Positions 1 to 10,854 are shown, counted from the stretch's first letter. The stretch is 64,000 nt of DNA from Azospirillaceae bacterium (GCA_028283825.1 JAPWJW010000001.1:1674001-1738000); one strand, 5' to 3'. The notes: generated by a model not told the origin, from the letters alone. Numbers and translations: made by a program.

Positions 1-52
1 GCCGACCCGGATGGGGCGACGCGCTTCCCGAAAAGATGAAAGTGGCCCCGGC

Positions 53-616
53 TTAGAACGGGATCTCATCGTCCAGATCGTCGGCCGGCTTGCCGCCACC
101 GCCGCCGAAGCCGCCGCGCGAACCGCCGCCGGAGGAGGACGAACCGCCCCCGCCGTAGCCGCCACCGCTGCCGCCGCCCGAGGAACCGCCGCCGTAGCTG
201 GAGCCGCCACCGGCCCCGCCATAGTCGCCGCCCGACTCGTAACCGCCGCCGCCACCGCCGCCTTCGCGGCCGTCCAGCATGGTCAGTTCACCGCGGTAGG
301 GGCGCAGCACGATTTCGGTCGTGTACTTTTCCTGGCCGGACTGGTCGGTCCACTTGCGGGTTTCCAGCTGGCCTTCCAGATAGACCTTGGAGCCCTTCTT
401 CAGGAAACGCTCGGCCACGCCGATCAGCGCCTCGTTGAAGATGACGACCTGGTGCCACTGGGTGCGTTCCTGCCGCTCCCCGCTGTTGCGGTCCTTCCAG
501 GTTTCAGAGGTGGCGATGCGCAGGTTGCACACCTTGCCGCCGTTCTGCATGGACCTGATCTCCGGCTCCTTGCCGAGATTGCCGATGATGATGACCTTGT
601 TGACGCTTCCAGCCAT
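53..616 (-). CDS. ssb: Single-stranded DNA-binding protein
   Basis: Binds and protects single-stranded DNA in replication, recombination and repair, and recruits partner proteins through its C-terminal tip. The 187-residue product has an N-terminal OB fold (about residues 4-110) beginning MAGSVNKVIIIGNLGKEPE, a long Gly/Ser-rich disordered linker (about 118-175), and the acidic tip DDEIPF that defines bacterial SSB. The start at 616 gives the family-typical N-terminus. It is divergent from uvrA, a common arrangement. The glycine linker is unusually repetitive but within the range for alphaproteobacterial SSBs. Confidence 0.97.
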   Translation of the reverse strand: MAGSVNKVIIIGNLGKEPEIRSMQNGGKVCNLRIATSETWKDRNSGERQERTQWHQVVIFNEALIGVAERFLKKGSKVYLEGQLETRKWTDQSGQEKYTTEIVLRPYRGELTMLDGREGGGGGGGYESGGDYGGAGGGSSYGGGSSGGGSGGGYGGGGSSSSGGGSRGGFGGGGGKPADDLDDEIPF

Positions 617-947
617 GTCCGACCCGTCCTGAATCCGGTATGGGGTCGGGCGCCTCGCGCGCGACCCCGCAGTTGATGGGGGAGCCTACACCGCCACGCC
701 GGATATTTGCCACAGCGATGGTGGTCCCAGGCCCCGGCATACCCAAAATATCGATCCGGACCTACCCCCAGGGGGAGGCTTCAAGGCGGGGGCGACGCAC
801 CCCTGCCCCAATGCGGAAGCGCATGCATCCTGCTGTCGCCTTTTGACACAAGGCCCCCCATATTAAGGCGCTGTCCCGGCTGGCGGGGGACAGGCGGCAC
901 CTGCCCGCTCAATCCCCTTGCCGGCCCCTGCCCAGATCGGCTATTCA
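617..947. other. ssb-uvrA divergent intergenic region
   Basis: About 330 bases without a convincing gene, holding the divergent promoters of ssb and uvrA. A TTGACA hexamer lies near 844-849, but no well-spaced -10 element follows it. No second SOS box was found near ssb. Short open frames here look like chance products of high GC. Confidence 0.6.
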
Positions 948-956
948 GAACATACC

Positions 957-962
<6 letters not shown>
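948..962 (+). promoter_or_regulatory. Candidate LexA (SOS) box at the uvrA start codon
   Basis: The sequence GAAC-ATACCAT-GAAC matches the alphaproteobacterial LexA operator GTTC-N7-GTTC read on the other strand. It covers the uvrA start codon at 957-959. uvrA is a classical SOS gene, which supports the call. The position inside the start codon is unusual and suggests repression close to the transcription start or at early elongation. Confidence 0.65.
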
Positions 963-3835
<2,873 letters not shown>

Positions 3836-3839
<4 letters not shown>

Positions 3840-4550
3840 TACCGGGGATGACGCCCATCGTTCTCATCCCCGGCCTGCTGTGCACCGCCGAGATCTTCGC
3901 GCCGCAGATCGCGGCGCTGTGGCCCCATGGCCCGGTCATGGTGGCCAACACCCTGGCCGGCGAGACGATGGCGGAAATGGCGGCCGCTATCCTGGCGGCG
4001 GCCCCGCCCCGTTTCGCCCTGGCCGGCATCTCCATGGGCGGCTACGTCGCCTTCGAGATCATGCGCCAGGCGCCGGAGCGGGTGGAAAAGCTGGCGCTGA
4101 TCAGCACCCAGGCCCAGCCCGACACGCCGGAGCAGTCGGACCAGCGCCGCGGCCTGCTGGCCCTGGCCCGATCCAGCGATTTCGGCGGCCTGCTGCGCCA
4201 GGTGACGCCCAACATGCTGCATCCCGCCCGCCGCGGCGACGCGGCGCTGGAGGCGGTGATGCTGCGCATAGGCCTGGCGGTGGGCGTGGACGGCCTCGCC
4301 CGGCAGACGGCGGCCATCATCGCCCGCCCGGACTCCCGCCCCGGCCTGGCCGCCATCGCCGTGCCCACCCTTGGTGCTGGTGGGCGACAGCGACCCGCTG
4401 ATCCCGCCGGCCCGTTCCCATGAGATGGCGGCGGCCATCCCCGGCGCACGGCTGGTAGTGATACCCGACTGCGGCCATGCCTCGACGCTGGAACAGCCGG
4501 CGGCGGTCAACCGGGCGCTGGTGGAATGGATCAGGGATATCAAGTTTTAG
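3836..4550 (+). pseudogene. Alpha/beta-fold hydrolase, frameshifted
   Basis: A hydrolase of the alpha/beta fold coupled to uvrA by an ATGA overlap. The first frame starts [16 protein letters not shown], carries the nucleophile elbow GISMGG, and runs to about residue 178. Near 4370-4373 the sequence reads CCCTTGGTG where CCCTGGTG would keep the frame. After one extra base the protein continues in another frame as VLVGDSDPLIPPARS, through the catalytic His region (PDCGHAS), to the TAG at 4548-4550. Restoring one base gives a full-length hydrolase of about 237 residues. Substrate unknown. Either a sequencing error or a recent mutation. Confidence 0.8.
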
Positions 4551-5760
4551 TTGATCAAAAATCGCTCAGCAGAACCGGAAGTGAATAAAGAGGATTCCCA
4601 TTGGCACTTCACATCTCAGTAATTAGATCTTTAGAAGTTTATGGGCAATCCAGTCAGCCGGCTTCACAATTAAAATGAACGCCACCTTTTGCCTAATGTG
4701 CTTTTTTGCAATGAAATTGGCAAGCTTTGGGCCATAGCAATAATATAAATCTATAAACAATCTCCCCCATTTGCGCGACAAAAGCCACTCATCTCGGAAA
4801 AGTCGCATAAATATGACCGTAGGATCATTAGCGTCCCCCATCGTAGCAGTGATAACGAAGCAAGCATCAGCCACATTTTTTTCAATCACAGGGGGCTCAT
4901 ATTCCGGATCGATTTTCCTTAAGCTCCCCACAGAAACTTCCATTATTGAACGTAGCTTCTCTTCATATTGCGGAGTAAGAGTCCATGATTTTGCGTAATT
5001 GTTATTAAATTTATCTCTATATTTGACGCCTTCAATATTGTCTTTGCATAGATAAACTATATTCTCATGGGTCGTTTTGCTTAAGGGCATAATTGAGCTT
5101 AACTGTGACAGGCAATCCACTAGATTGGCAACTTGCTGTACGTATGCAGGCCAGGAATTATTAAGGGAAACGTACTCAAGCATATGTTTACGCGCCATTC
5201 CATATATGGCAACTATTATACGGTTTGCCTCGTCGATCGCCTCGAGAACAACACTCTCTTTTCTTTCATCATTAGCGTTAGATATGGCATGATTAAATGC
5301 AATTAACATTTCCGGCAATCTAATATTTGCGATTGTCGATTGCCAGCCTGCAGCCTTTCCTTTTCCAAACCAAGCCTCTGCATTGGTTGGATCAGATTCA
5401 AGAACTCTGTTAAAATAATCAAGCGCCTCAACCATGTTTCCAGCCGCAATAGCGGTACGAGCCAACCCCAATAATGTTGATATTGTTGCGCCAGGAGCGG
5501 CTGATTCCTTAATAAGAAATTTACAATAAGGGCACTCAAGTGAACTAATATCATTAGGGATCGGTATGAGTTTTTGACAGGACGGGCAGATTATTTCCTT
5601 AAATCTCATATTATTTATCCAATATGATTGAATTTTTAGTTTTTAGGCGCCGACCATATGACTAGTGGCGCTGGCGTAGGCGCGATCTCATAAACCGTTG
5701 CAACATACCTCCTAGAGTTGACTATTTCCACAAAATGATGCCCACACGTGGTCATGCGAG
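4551..5760. other. AT-rich patch, probably acquired DNA
   Basis: Base composition changes sharply just after the hydrolase stop at 4550 and returns to GC-rich at the nrsF end (5767). The patch holds one long minus-strand gene (4623-5609). No transposase, tRNA or clear direct repeat marks its edges, so the mechanism of entry is not visible. The AT-rich codon usage is unlike every other gene in the window. Confidence 0.75.
4623..5609 (-). CDS. Zinc-ribbon / TPR / CFI-box C-terminal protein
   Basis: Function unknown. The 328-residue protein starts with a small zinc ribbon (C8-P-S-C11 and C26-P-Y-C29). Next comes a TPR-like helical pair at about residues 45-80 (AAGNMVEALDYFNRVLESDP), a helical middle, and a C-terminus beginning CFVITATMGD at about 252. 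That segment (CFxxT, later RLFRDEWL, GRLFIDLYY, and a conserved proline near the end) resembles the CFI-box C-terminal domain found on otherwise unrelated bacterial proteins. The start at 5609 is preceded by a weak GGATAA. Its AT-rich codons indicate transfer. The domain match is from memory of the motif, not a search. Confidence 0.7.
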   Translation of the reverse strand: MRFKEIICPSCQKLIPIPNDISSLECPYCKFLIKESAAPGATISTLLGLARTAIAAGNMVEALDYFNRVLESDPTNAEAWFGKGKAAGWQSTIANIRLPEMLIAFNHAISNANDERKESVVLEAIDEANRIIVAIYGMARKHMLEYVSLNNSWPAYVQQVANLVDCLSQLSSIMPLSKTTHENIVYLCKDNIEGVKYRDKFNNNYAKSWTLTPQYEEKLRSIMEVSVGSLRKIDPEYEPPVIEKNVADACFVITATMGDANDPTVIFMRLFRDEWLLSRKWGRLFIDLYYCYGPKLANFIAKKHIRQKVAFILIVKPADWIAHKLLKI

Positions 5761-5766
5761 CATAAC

Positions 5767-6408
5767 CTACCACCGCAGCGCCACCCGCCCCGCCAGCGCC
5801 CCCACCGCCGCCACGATGGCGATGGCGGCGCCGTACCACAGCAGGACGAAGCTGCCGGCGTCGTTCTCGCACGCCAGGGCGTAGGCCATGGCGCCCAGGG
5901 CGCCGGCCAGGGCGCCGGCCAGGGCCGCAGTACGGACAGGGCGGGTTGGCGCGCCCTGGCGCAGCAGCAGGATCAGCGCCGCCAGGGCCGGCAGGGACGC
6001 TGCGATGATGATGCCCATGCAGATCGGGGCGGAGTAGCGATGCAGGCCCAGCCAGGACAGGCCGGACCGGTCGGTCGCGGCGCGGAAGGCCAGGATGGCC
6101 AGGCCCGGCAGCAGCAGGGCCACGGGCGCCCCGCCCCGCCCCGGCGCCACCGCGCGCGACACCAGCCAGGCGCCGGCCAGTGCCAGCACGCCGGTGCCCG
6201 CCAGCTTGAACAGGAAGGGCGCTTGCGTCGCGGCCACGGCGATGTCCGGCCGCACGTTTTCCAGAACCAGCACCACGGCGATGGCGCAGGCCAGGGCCAG
6301 CAGGACCACCAGGGCCAGCACCCGGGGAAAGACCTCCATGCGCAGACCGGCGCGCCCACCCGCCTGGGCGGACATCTGCTGGATCAGGGTTTCCGTCGGC
6401 TGTGTCAT
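5767..6408 (-). CDS. nrsF: NrsF/DUF1109 family anti-sigma factor
   Basis: Membrane anti-sigma factor predicted to sequester the ECF sigma factor encoded just upstream. The 213-residue protein has about six hydrophobic segments and cysteines at 41, 130 (SAPICMG) and 180 (ALACEND). The last two sit where Caulobacter NrsF has its two conserved redox/metal-sensing cysteines (family knowledge). It overlaps the sigma gene by four bases (ATGA), typical of sigma/anti-sigma pairs. The likely role is release of the sigma factor under oxidative or heavy-metal stress. Confidence 0.85.
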   Translation of the reverse strand: MTQPTETLIQQMSAQAGGRAGLRMEVFPRVLALVVLLALACAIAVVLVLENVRPDIAVAATQAPFLFKLAGTGVLALAGAWLVSRAVAPGRGGAPVALLLPGLAILAFRAATDRSGLSWLGLHRYSAPICMGIIIAASLPALAALILLLRQGAPTRPVRTAALAGALAGALGAMAYALACENDAGSFVLLWYGAAIAIVAAVGALAGRVALRW

Positions 6409-6998
6409 GACCGGTCCTTTCCGGGTCGCTTGTCCTTCGCCTCAACGCCCTCCGCCGCGTTCCACAGGAACTTCAGCGCGCGGTGGAACAGCACGCGGAC
6501 GGAGCCTTCCGTCAGGTCCAGGCGCTGGGCCGCGTCCTGGGGCGACAGGCCGTCCACGGCCAGCGCCCGCACCACGCCCTGCTGGCTGGCCGGCAATTGG
6601 CCGATGTGGCGGTTCAGGTCCAGGCCGGCGCGGTCGGCATCCTCCGCCGGGGCGGCCAGCACCTCCGCCAAATCATCGATGGTGAAATCGGCCGTGGCCC
6701 GCACCTCGCGCCGCAGCTTGCGCGCGGCATCCAGGAACTTGTAGCGGGCGATGCCGTGCAGCCAGGGCATCAGCGGCCGCTGCGGGTCCCAGGTGTGGCG
6801 CTTGGTGTGTAGGCCGATCAGGATTTCCTGCACGATGTCTTCCGTTTCCGCCGTGCCGAGGCCGAAGCGCCCCAGCCGTTTGCTGACGATGCGACGGAGA
6901 AGGGTGGTCACCTCCGCCAGGAAGCGCTGATAGGCCACGGCGTCGCCGCGCCGTTCCGCGCGCATCGCCGCCGCCCATCGTTCCTCCACCGCCTCCAT
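6405..6998 (-). CDS. ECF-family RNA polymerase sigma factor (SigF-like)
   Basis: Alternative sigma factor. Region 2 contains ETEDIVQEILIGLH and the WLHGIARYKFLDAAR helix; region 4 contains the SPQDAAQRLDLTEGSVRVLFHRA helix-turn-helix. The start at 6998 (MEAVEERWAAAM) is preferred because GAAGG lies six bases upstream and the candidate autoregulatory promoter (7007-7032) ends just before it. In-frame ATGs at 7004 and 7025 lack good ribosome-binding sites. It is translationally coupled to nrsF. Pairing with DUF1109/NrsF is known for the SigF-type ECF group. Confidence 0.9.
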   Translation of the reverse strand: MEAVEERWAAAMRAERRGDAVAYQRFLAEVTTLLRRIVSKRLGRFGLGTAETEDIVQEILIGLHTKRHTWDPQRPLMPWLHGIARYKFLDAARKLRREVRATADFTIDDLAEVLAAPAEDADRAGLDLNRHIGQLPASQQGVVRALAVDGLSPQDAAQRLDLTEGSVRVLFHRALKFLWNAAEGVEAKDKRPGKDRS

Positions 6999-7006
6999 AT
7001 CCATCC

Positions 7007-7032
7007 TTCGCCGGCGAGCGGCCATTTGTTAC
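7007..7032 (-). promoter_or_regulatory. Candidate ECF promoter for the sigma/nrsF operon
   Basis: On the minus strand the sequence reads GTAACA-N16-CGAA. The Caulobacter SigF promoter consensus, as I recall it, is GTAACC-N16-CGAA, so nine of ten positions match with exact spacing. It ends eight bases before the preferred sigma start at 6998, implying autoregulation and possibly a very short leader or leaderless mRNA. Confidence 0.5.
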
Positions 7033-7063
7033 AGGGGGTGTCGAAAAAAATTCGCCGGCGGCT

Positions 7064-7089
7064 GTTACGAAAGCCGCCGGGGCATCGAA
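7064..7089 (+). promoter_or_regulatory. Candidate ECF promoter for the divergent hydrolase
   Basis: On the plus strand the sequence reads GTTACG-N16-CGAA, the same -10 and spacing as the divergent candidate promoter, with a weaker -35 (four of six). It would place transcription start near 7096, about 45 bases before the hydrolase start at 7142. Confidence 0.35.
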
Positions 7090-7141
7090 GACAGGAATGA
7101 AGCAACCGTTTCGCCCTGTCCCCCGATCAAGGAAATCGCAG

Positions 7142-7903
7142 ATGTCCCGCATGCTGTCCATCATCGCCGCCGTCACCCTGTCTGTCAGCGCCGCCGCCCT
7201 GCCGGCGGTGGCCGCCACGCCGGCGCCCGCCAACAACGTCGTGCTGGTGCACGGCGCCTGGGCCGACGGGTCCAGCTGGAATGAGGTGATCAAGATCCTC
7301 CAGGCCAAGGGCCTGCACGTCACCGCCGTGCAGAACCCCCTGACCTCGCTGGCGGATTCCGACGCCGCCACCCGCGCCGTGCTGGCGCAGCAGGACGGCC
7401 CCACCGTGCTGGTGGCCCATTCCTGGGGCGGCACGGTGATCAGCGATGTCGGCACCGACCCCAAGGTCACGTCCCTGGTCTACGTCGCCGCCCGCGCGCC
7501 GGACGCGGATGAGGATTTCGTCGCCCTGTCGGCCAAGTTCCCCACCATGCCGGTGCGGGGCGAGGTGCAGAACCATGACGGCATGACCGTCATTTCCGAG
7601 AAGGGTTTCCTGGACTATTTCGCCAACGGCGTGGCCCCCGCCCAGGCCAAGGCGCTGTACGCGGAACAGGAACCCACCGCCGCCAGCATCTTCGCCGGTC
7701 GCACCACCGCCGCCGCCTGGCATGAGAAGCCGGTGTTCTACGCCGTGTCCAAGCAGGACCTGACCATCGCCCCCGACCTGGAACGCTTCCTGGCCAAGCG
7801 CATGAACGCCACCACCATCGAGGTCGACGGTGGCCACCTGACCCTGGTGTCGCACGCGCAGGAAATCGCCGGCCTGATCCTGAAGGCCGCCGGCCGCAGC
7901 TGA
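7142..7903 (+). CDS. Secreted alpha/beta hydrolase
   Basis: A 253-residue alpha/beta-fold hydrolase with an N-terminal signal peptide (MSRMLSIIAAVTLSVSAAA, cleaved near AVAATP). After the signal come VLVHGAWADGSSW (HG oxyanion region), AHSWGGT (nucleophile elbow) and a late GGH catalytic His. This resembles the periplasmic AB-hydrolase-6 family close to salicylate-esterase-like proteins; substrate unknown. The start at 7142 is chosen because AAGGAAA lies just upstream and translation begins with the signal peptide; the longer start at 7097 adds a charged extension. Divergent from the sigma/nrsF operon and possibly in its regulon. Confidence 0.85.
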   Translation: MSRMLSIIAAVTLSVSAAALPAVAATPAPANNVVLVHGAWADGSSWNEVIKILQAKGLHVTAVQNPLTSLADSDAATRAVLAQQDGPTVLVAHSWGGTVISDVGTDPKVTSLVYVAARAPDADEDFVALSAKFPTMPVRGEVQNHDGMTVISEKGFLDYFANGVAPAQAKALYAEQEPTAASIFAGRTTAAAWHEKPVFYAVSKQDLTIAPDLERFLAKRMNATTIEVDGGHLTLVSHAQEIAGLILKAAGRS

Positions 7904-7913
7904 GTTGCCGTGG

Positions 7914-7949
7914 GCGCGGCCGGCCTTCGCATCACAAGGCCGGCCGCGC
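7914..7949. terminator. Hairpin between convergent genes
   Basis: Perfect 14-bp inverted repeat (arms 7914-7927 and 7936-7949, GCGCGGCCGGCCTT and its complement) with an 8-base loop. It lies between the hydrolase stop (7903) and the LysR gene stop (7954). No long T tract, but the position suits a bidirectional terminator. Confidence 0.6.
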
Positions 7950-7953
7950 GCCC

Positions 7954-9168
7954 TCAGGACACCGACGACCGCACCGCGGCCTTCTGCTTCAGGCAGGCGA
8001 TCAACGCCGCCTGCGCCGTGGTCGGCAGCCAGTCGGTGCGCGTGGTCACCCCGATCAGGCGGCGGGACCCCGGCACCGGCCCACCCACCGGGGCCAGCAG
8101 GCCGGTGGCGCGCTCAATCCGGAACTGATCCTTGGACATCAGGGCCAGCCAGTCGCCATCGATGATCAGCCCGCGCGCCAGCAGGATGGAACTGCTTTCG
8201 ATCTGCACCGCCGGCTTGGCGCTATCGGCGAAGATGGCGTCCCAGCGCTGGCGCATGGGCGACCCCGTCGCCCCCACGATCCAGGGATATGTGGCCAGTG
8301 CCGCCGCCGTCGCGTCGGCGGATCCGGCCAAAGGATGGCCGGACCGGGCCACGATGAACAGATCCTCCGCGAACAGCGGTTCCTGCACGATGGCGCTGGT
8401 GGGTGCTGGGTGCCGCAGCGCGCCGACGATGAAGTCGATCTCGGCCCCGATCAAGGCGGCCAGCAGTTCCTCATACGGCCCTTCGATGATGGTGATGTCG
8501 GTCTGGGGATGGTCGCGCATGAACAGCGCCAGCGTGTCCGGCAGCAGGGCGGAGCGCGACAGCGGCAAGGCGCCGATGCGGATGCGGGCGGCCCCCACCC
8601 GCGCCGCCGTCGCCAGCTCATCCAAGCCGGCCTGAAGTTCCGATGCCATCAGGCGGATGGCGACGACCAGCCGCTCCCCCTGGGGCGTCGGCCGCATGGC
8701 CCGGCCTGCGCGTTCCAGCAGGGGCATGCCCAGCGTCGCCTCCAATTCCTTCACCGCCCGGTGGACGGAGGGCTGGGCCAGGCCCAGGGTGCGCGCGGCC
8801 AGGACATAGCCGCCCGTCCCCTCGACCGCGACCAGGGCCTGCAGATGGCCCATGGAGGTCACGCGTTCGAAAAACTGGATGGGCGGCAGCCGCATGGACC
8901 GGCGCAGGCGGCGGCCAGCGTCCCGCAGCCGCTCGATGGCGCGGGCGACGCGGGGCAGGAAAAGCGCCCCCGCCGCGGTCAGCGTGGTGCCGCTGGCCTG
9001 CCGTTCGAACAGGTGCACGCCCAGGCTTTTCTCCAGCTTCGCCAACGCCTGGGTCAGTGCGGGCTGGGATAAATTCACCGCGTCCGACGCCGCCTTCAGG
9101 CTGCCGTGCTGAGAGATGGCCAGCGTTGCGTCCAGGTGGCGCAAATTGAAGTCGAAAGGGCCGTGCAT
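7954..9168 (-). CDS. LysR-type regulator with two tandem HTH domains (gallate locus)
   Basis: Probable transcriptional activator of the divergent gallate dioxygenase gene. At 404 residues it is about 100 longer than a standard LysR protein (around 300). The excess is a second LysR-type winged HTH: HTH1 at about residues 7-64 (SLKAASDAVNLSQPALTQ) and HTH2 at about 105-162 (YVLAARTLGLAQPSVHRAVK), each followed by an FER/LER wing. The substrate-binding domain spans about 190-385. Both recognition helices look intact, so DNA binding could involve twice the usual contacts. Its place beside galA argues for gallate or a ring-cleavage product as inducer. Confidence 0.88.
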   Translation of the reverse strand: MHGPFDFNLRHLDATLAISQHGSLKAASDAVNLSQPALTQALAKLEKSLGVHLFERQASGTTLTAAGALFLPRVARAIERLRDAGRRLRRSMRLPPIQFFERVTSMGHLQALVAVEGTGGYVLAARTLGLAQPSVHRAVKELEATLGMPLLERAGRAMRPTPQGERLVVAIRLMASELQAGLDELATAARVGAARIRIGALPLSRSALLPDTLALFMRDHPQTDITIIEGPYEELLAALIGAEIDFIVGALRHPAPTSAIVQEPLFAEDLFIVARSGHPLAGSADATAAALATYPWIVGATGSPMRQRWDAIFADSAKPAVQIESSSILLARGLIIDGDWLALMSKDQFRIERATGLLAPVGGPVPGSRRLIGVTTRTDWLPTTAQAALIACLKQKAAVRSSVS

Positions 9169-9279
9169 GGGATCAGGGGCATAGGGGGAATGGGAGGGTG
9201 GACCCGGTGGTTGTCAAATCACGCATCAGCGGCTTTGGCCCTGTCTGTGGGCCGAAGCGGGCCGCCGCCCGATACGACG

Positions 9280-9308
9280 TTGGCTTAACTATAGCACCAA
9301 CTTATACC
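9280..9308 (+). promoter_or_regulatory. Candidate sigma-70 promoter of galA
   Basis: TTGGCT at 9280-9285 and TATACC at 9303-9308, separated by 17 bases; each hexamer matches consensus at four of six positions. It lies in the 311-base gap between the LysR gene and galA and would give a leader of about 165 bases. Activator dependence would explain the weak hexamers. Confidence 0.4.
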
Positions 9309-9355
9309 ATGAACATGATTCGATCTGGCGTGGCGGCGGCGACCGGCGCAGCATT

Positions 9356-9370
9356 TCCCAAAATTTGGGA
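9356..9370. promoter_or_regulatory. Palindromic operator candidate upstream of galA
   Basis: TCCCAAA-A-TTTGGGA is a perfect palindrome with 7-bp arms around one central base, in otherwise unstructured intergenic DNA about 110 bases before galA. It could be a site for the neighbouring LysR regulator or for another repressor. Its position downstream of the candidate promoter would favour repression. Confidence 0.4.
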
Positions 9371-9479
9371 GGTCGCTTTTTCATGAGTGCGATGGCCGTT
9401 ATCCGCATCCCGCGCGCCGGGGACAGCGTCATGTCCCATCCGATCCCGCCGGCCACGCCATTCAACGGCGGTAATATCC

Positions 9480-10745
9480 ATGGCTAAGATCATCGGCGGC
9501 ATCGCCACATCCCACACCCCCACCATCGGTTTCGCCCTGGACGCGCGCAAGCAGGAGGATCCGGCCTGGAAACCGATCTTCGAAGGCTACCGCCCCATCC
9601 AGCGCTGGCTGGCGGAGAAGCGGCCGGACGTGCTGCTGATGATCTACAACGATCACATCACGTCCTTCTTCTTCGACCAGTATTCCGCCTTCGCCCTGGG
9701 CGTGGACGACCGTTATCCGGTCGCGGATGAGGGCGGCGGGGTGCGCGGGGTGCCCCCCATCGGCGGCCACGCGGCCCTGTCGCGGCACATCGTCCAGTCG
9801 CTGTTCACCGATGAATTCGACATGGCGACCTTCCGGGGCAAACCCCTGGACCACGGCGTCTTCTCCCCCTTGTCCGTGCTGATGACGCCGGAGGACGGCC
9901 AGTGGCCGCTCAAGATCGTGCCGCTGCAGGTTGGCGTGCTGCAATTCCCCATCCCCACAGCCAAGCGCTGCTGGAAACTGGGCCAGGCCCTGCGCGTCGC
10001 CATCGAGAGTTATCCGGAGGATATCAAGGTGGCGCTGGTCGCCACCGGCGGCCTGTCGCACCAGGTGCATGGCGAGCGCTGCGGCTTCAACAACACCGAA
10101 TGGGATGAGCAGTTCCTGGACCTGCTGGAAAAGGATCCCGTCGCCCTGACCACCCTGACCCATGCCGACTATGCCCGCCTGGGCGGCATGGAAGGGTCGG
10201 AGGTCATCATGTGGCTGGTGATGCGCGGGGCCTTGTCCGCCAACGTCCGCCGCGTCCACCGCAGCTATTACCTGCCCTCCATGACCGCCATCGCCACGGC
10301 GATCTATGAGAATGAGGCGGCCCCCTTGCCCGACGCCGCGCTGGACGCGCATCGCGAACGCATGGGCGAACAGCTGCGCGGGGCGGAGGGGCTGGAAGGC
10401 ACCTACCCCTACACGCTGGAGCGCAGCGCCAAGGGCTTCCGCATCAACAGCTTCCTGCACCAGTTGATCGATCCGGCTTTCCGGGCGCGCTTCAAGGCGG
10501 AGCCGGAGGCCCTGTTCGCCGAACACGGCCTGTCGGAGGAGGAACGCGACCTGATCCGCCGCCTGGACTGGCGCGGGCTGATCCACTACGGCGCCATCTT
10601 CTTCCTGCTGGAAAAGCTGGGTGCCGTGGTCGGCGTGTCCAACCTGCACATCTACGCCGCCATGCGCGGCCAATCGCTGGAAGATTTCCAGAAGACCCGG
10701 AACCAGCAGGTCACCTACTCGGTGGCCGCCCAGCCGGGCAGCTGA
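9480..10745 (+). CDS. galA: Gallate dioxygenase
   Basis: Extradiol ring-cleavage enzyme that opens gallate to 4-oxalomesaconate with non-haem Fe(II). The 421-residue protein fuses a LigB-type catalytic domain (about 1-280) with a LigA-type domain (about 300-410), the layout of Pseudomonas putida GalA. Metal and catalytic residues fit: H12 in TSHTPTIG, H59 in YNDHITSFFF, the GLSHQVHGER loop and the EGSEVIMW glutamate. The ATG at 9480 gives MAKIIGGIATSHTP; the longer upstream frame is non-homologous. The downstream hydratase, aldolase and isomerase genes of the pathway are not in this window. Confidence 0.95.
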   Translation: MAKIIGGIATSHTPTIGFALDARKQEDPAWKPIFEGYRPIQRWLAEKRPDVLLMIYNDHITSFFFDQYSAFALGVDDRYPVADEGGGVRGVPPIGGHAALSRHIVQSLFTDEFDMATFRGKPLDHGVFSPLSVLMTPEDGQWPLKIVPLQVGVLQFPIPTAKRCWKLGQALRVAIESYPEDIKVALVATGGLSHQVHGERCGFNNTEWDEQFLDLLEKDPVALTTLTHADYARLGGMEGSEVIMWLVMRGALSANVRRVHRSYYLPSMTAIATAIYENEAAPLPDAALDAHRERMGEQLRGAEGLEGTYPYTLERSAKGFRINSFLHQLIDPAFRARFKAEPEALFAEHGLSEEERDLIRRLDWRGLIHYGAIFFLLEKLGAVVGVSNLHIYAAMRGQSLEDFQKTRNQQVTYSVAAQPGS

Positions 10746-10834
10746 TCATGCGCTGATTAGCAGCCAGACCGGATACGGCCGGCCACGGACCCCAAGAAGA
10801 CGGGGCCGGCCTCATAAATACAATAAAACGCGGG

Positions 10835-10854
10835 GCCGGCACACCTGTGCCGGC
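10835..10854 (+). other. GC-rich hairpin between galA and the transporter gene
   Basis: GCCGGCACA and its exact complement TGTGCCGGC flank a 2-base loop, 14 bases before the transporter start. The hairpin has no T tract. It may dampen read-through or protect the galA mRNA 3' end. Confidence 0.45.

Noticed and set aside
53-616. Glycine-codon repeats in ssb as a possible tandem-repeat or CRISPR-like array
   Set aside because: These are degenerate GGN codons of the SSB linker, with no constant unit or spacers.
5636-5755. 39-codon minus-strand frame just downstream of nrsF (MTTCGHHFVEIVNSRRYVA)
   Set aside because: It could be a gene remnant at the edge of the AT-rich patch, but it has no good ribosome-binding site and no recognisable similarity.
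9198-9386. 62-codon plus-strand frame in the LysR-galA gap
   Set aside because: It overlaps the candidate promoter and palindrome and has no ribosome-binding site.
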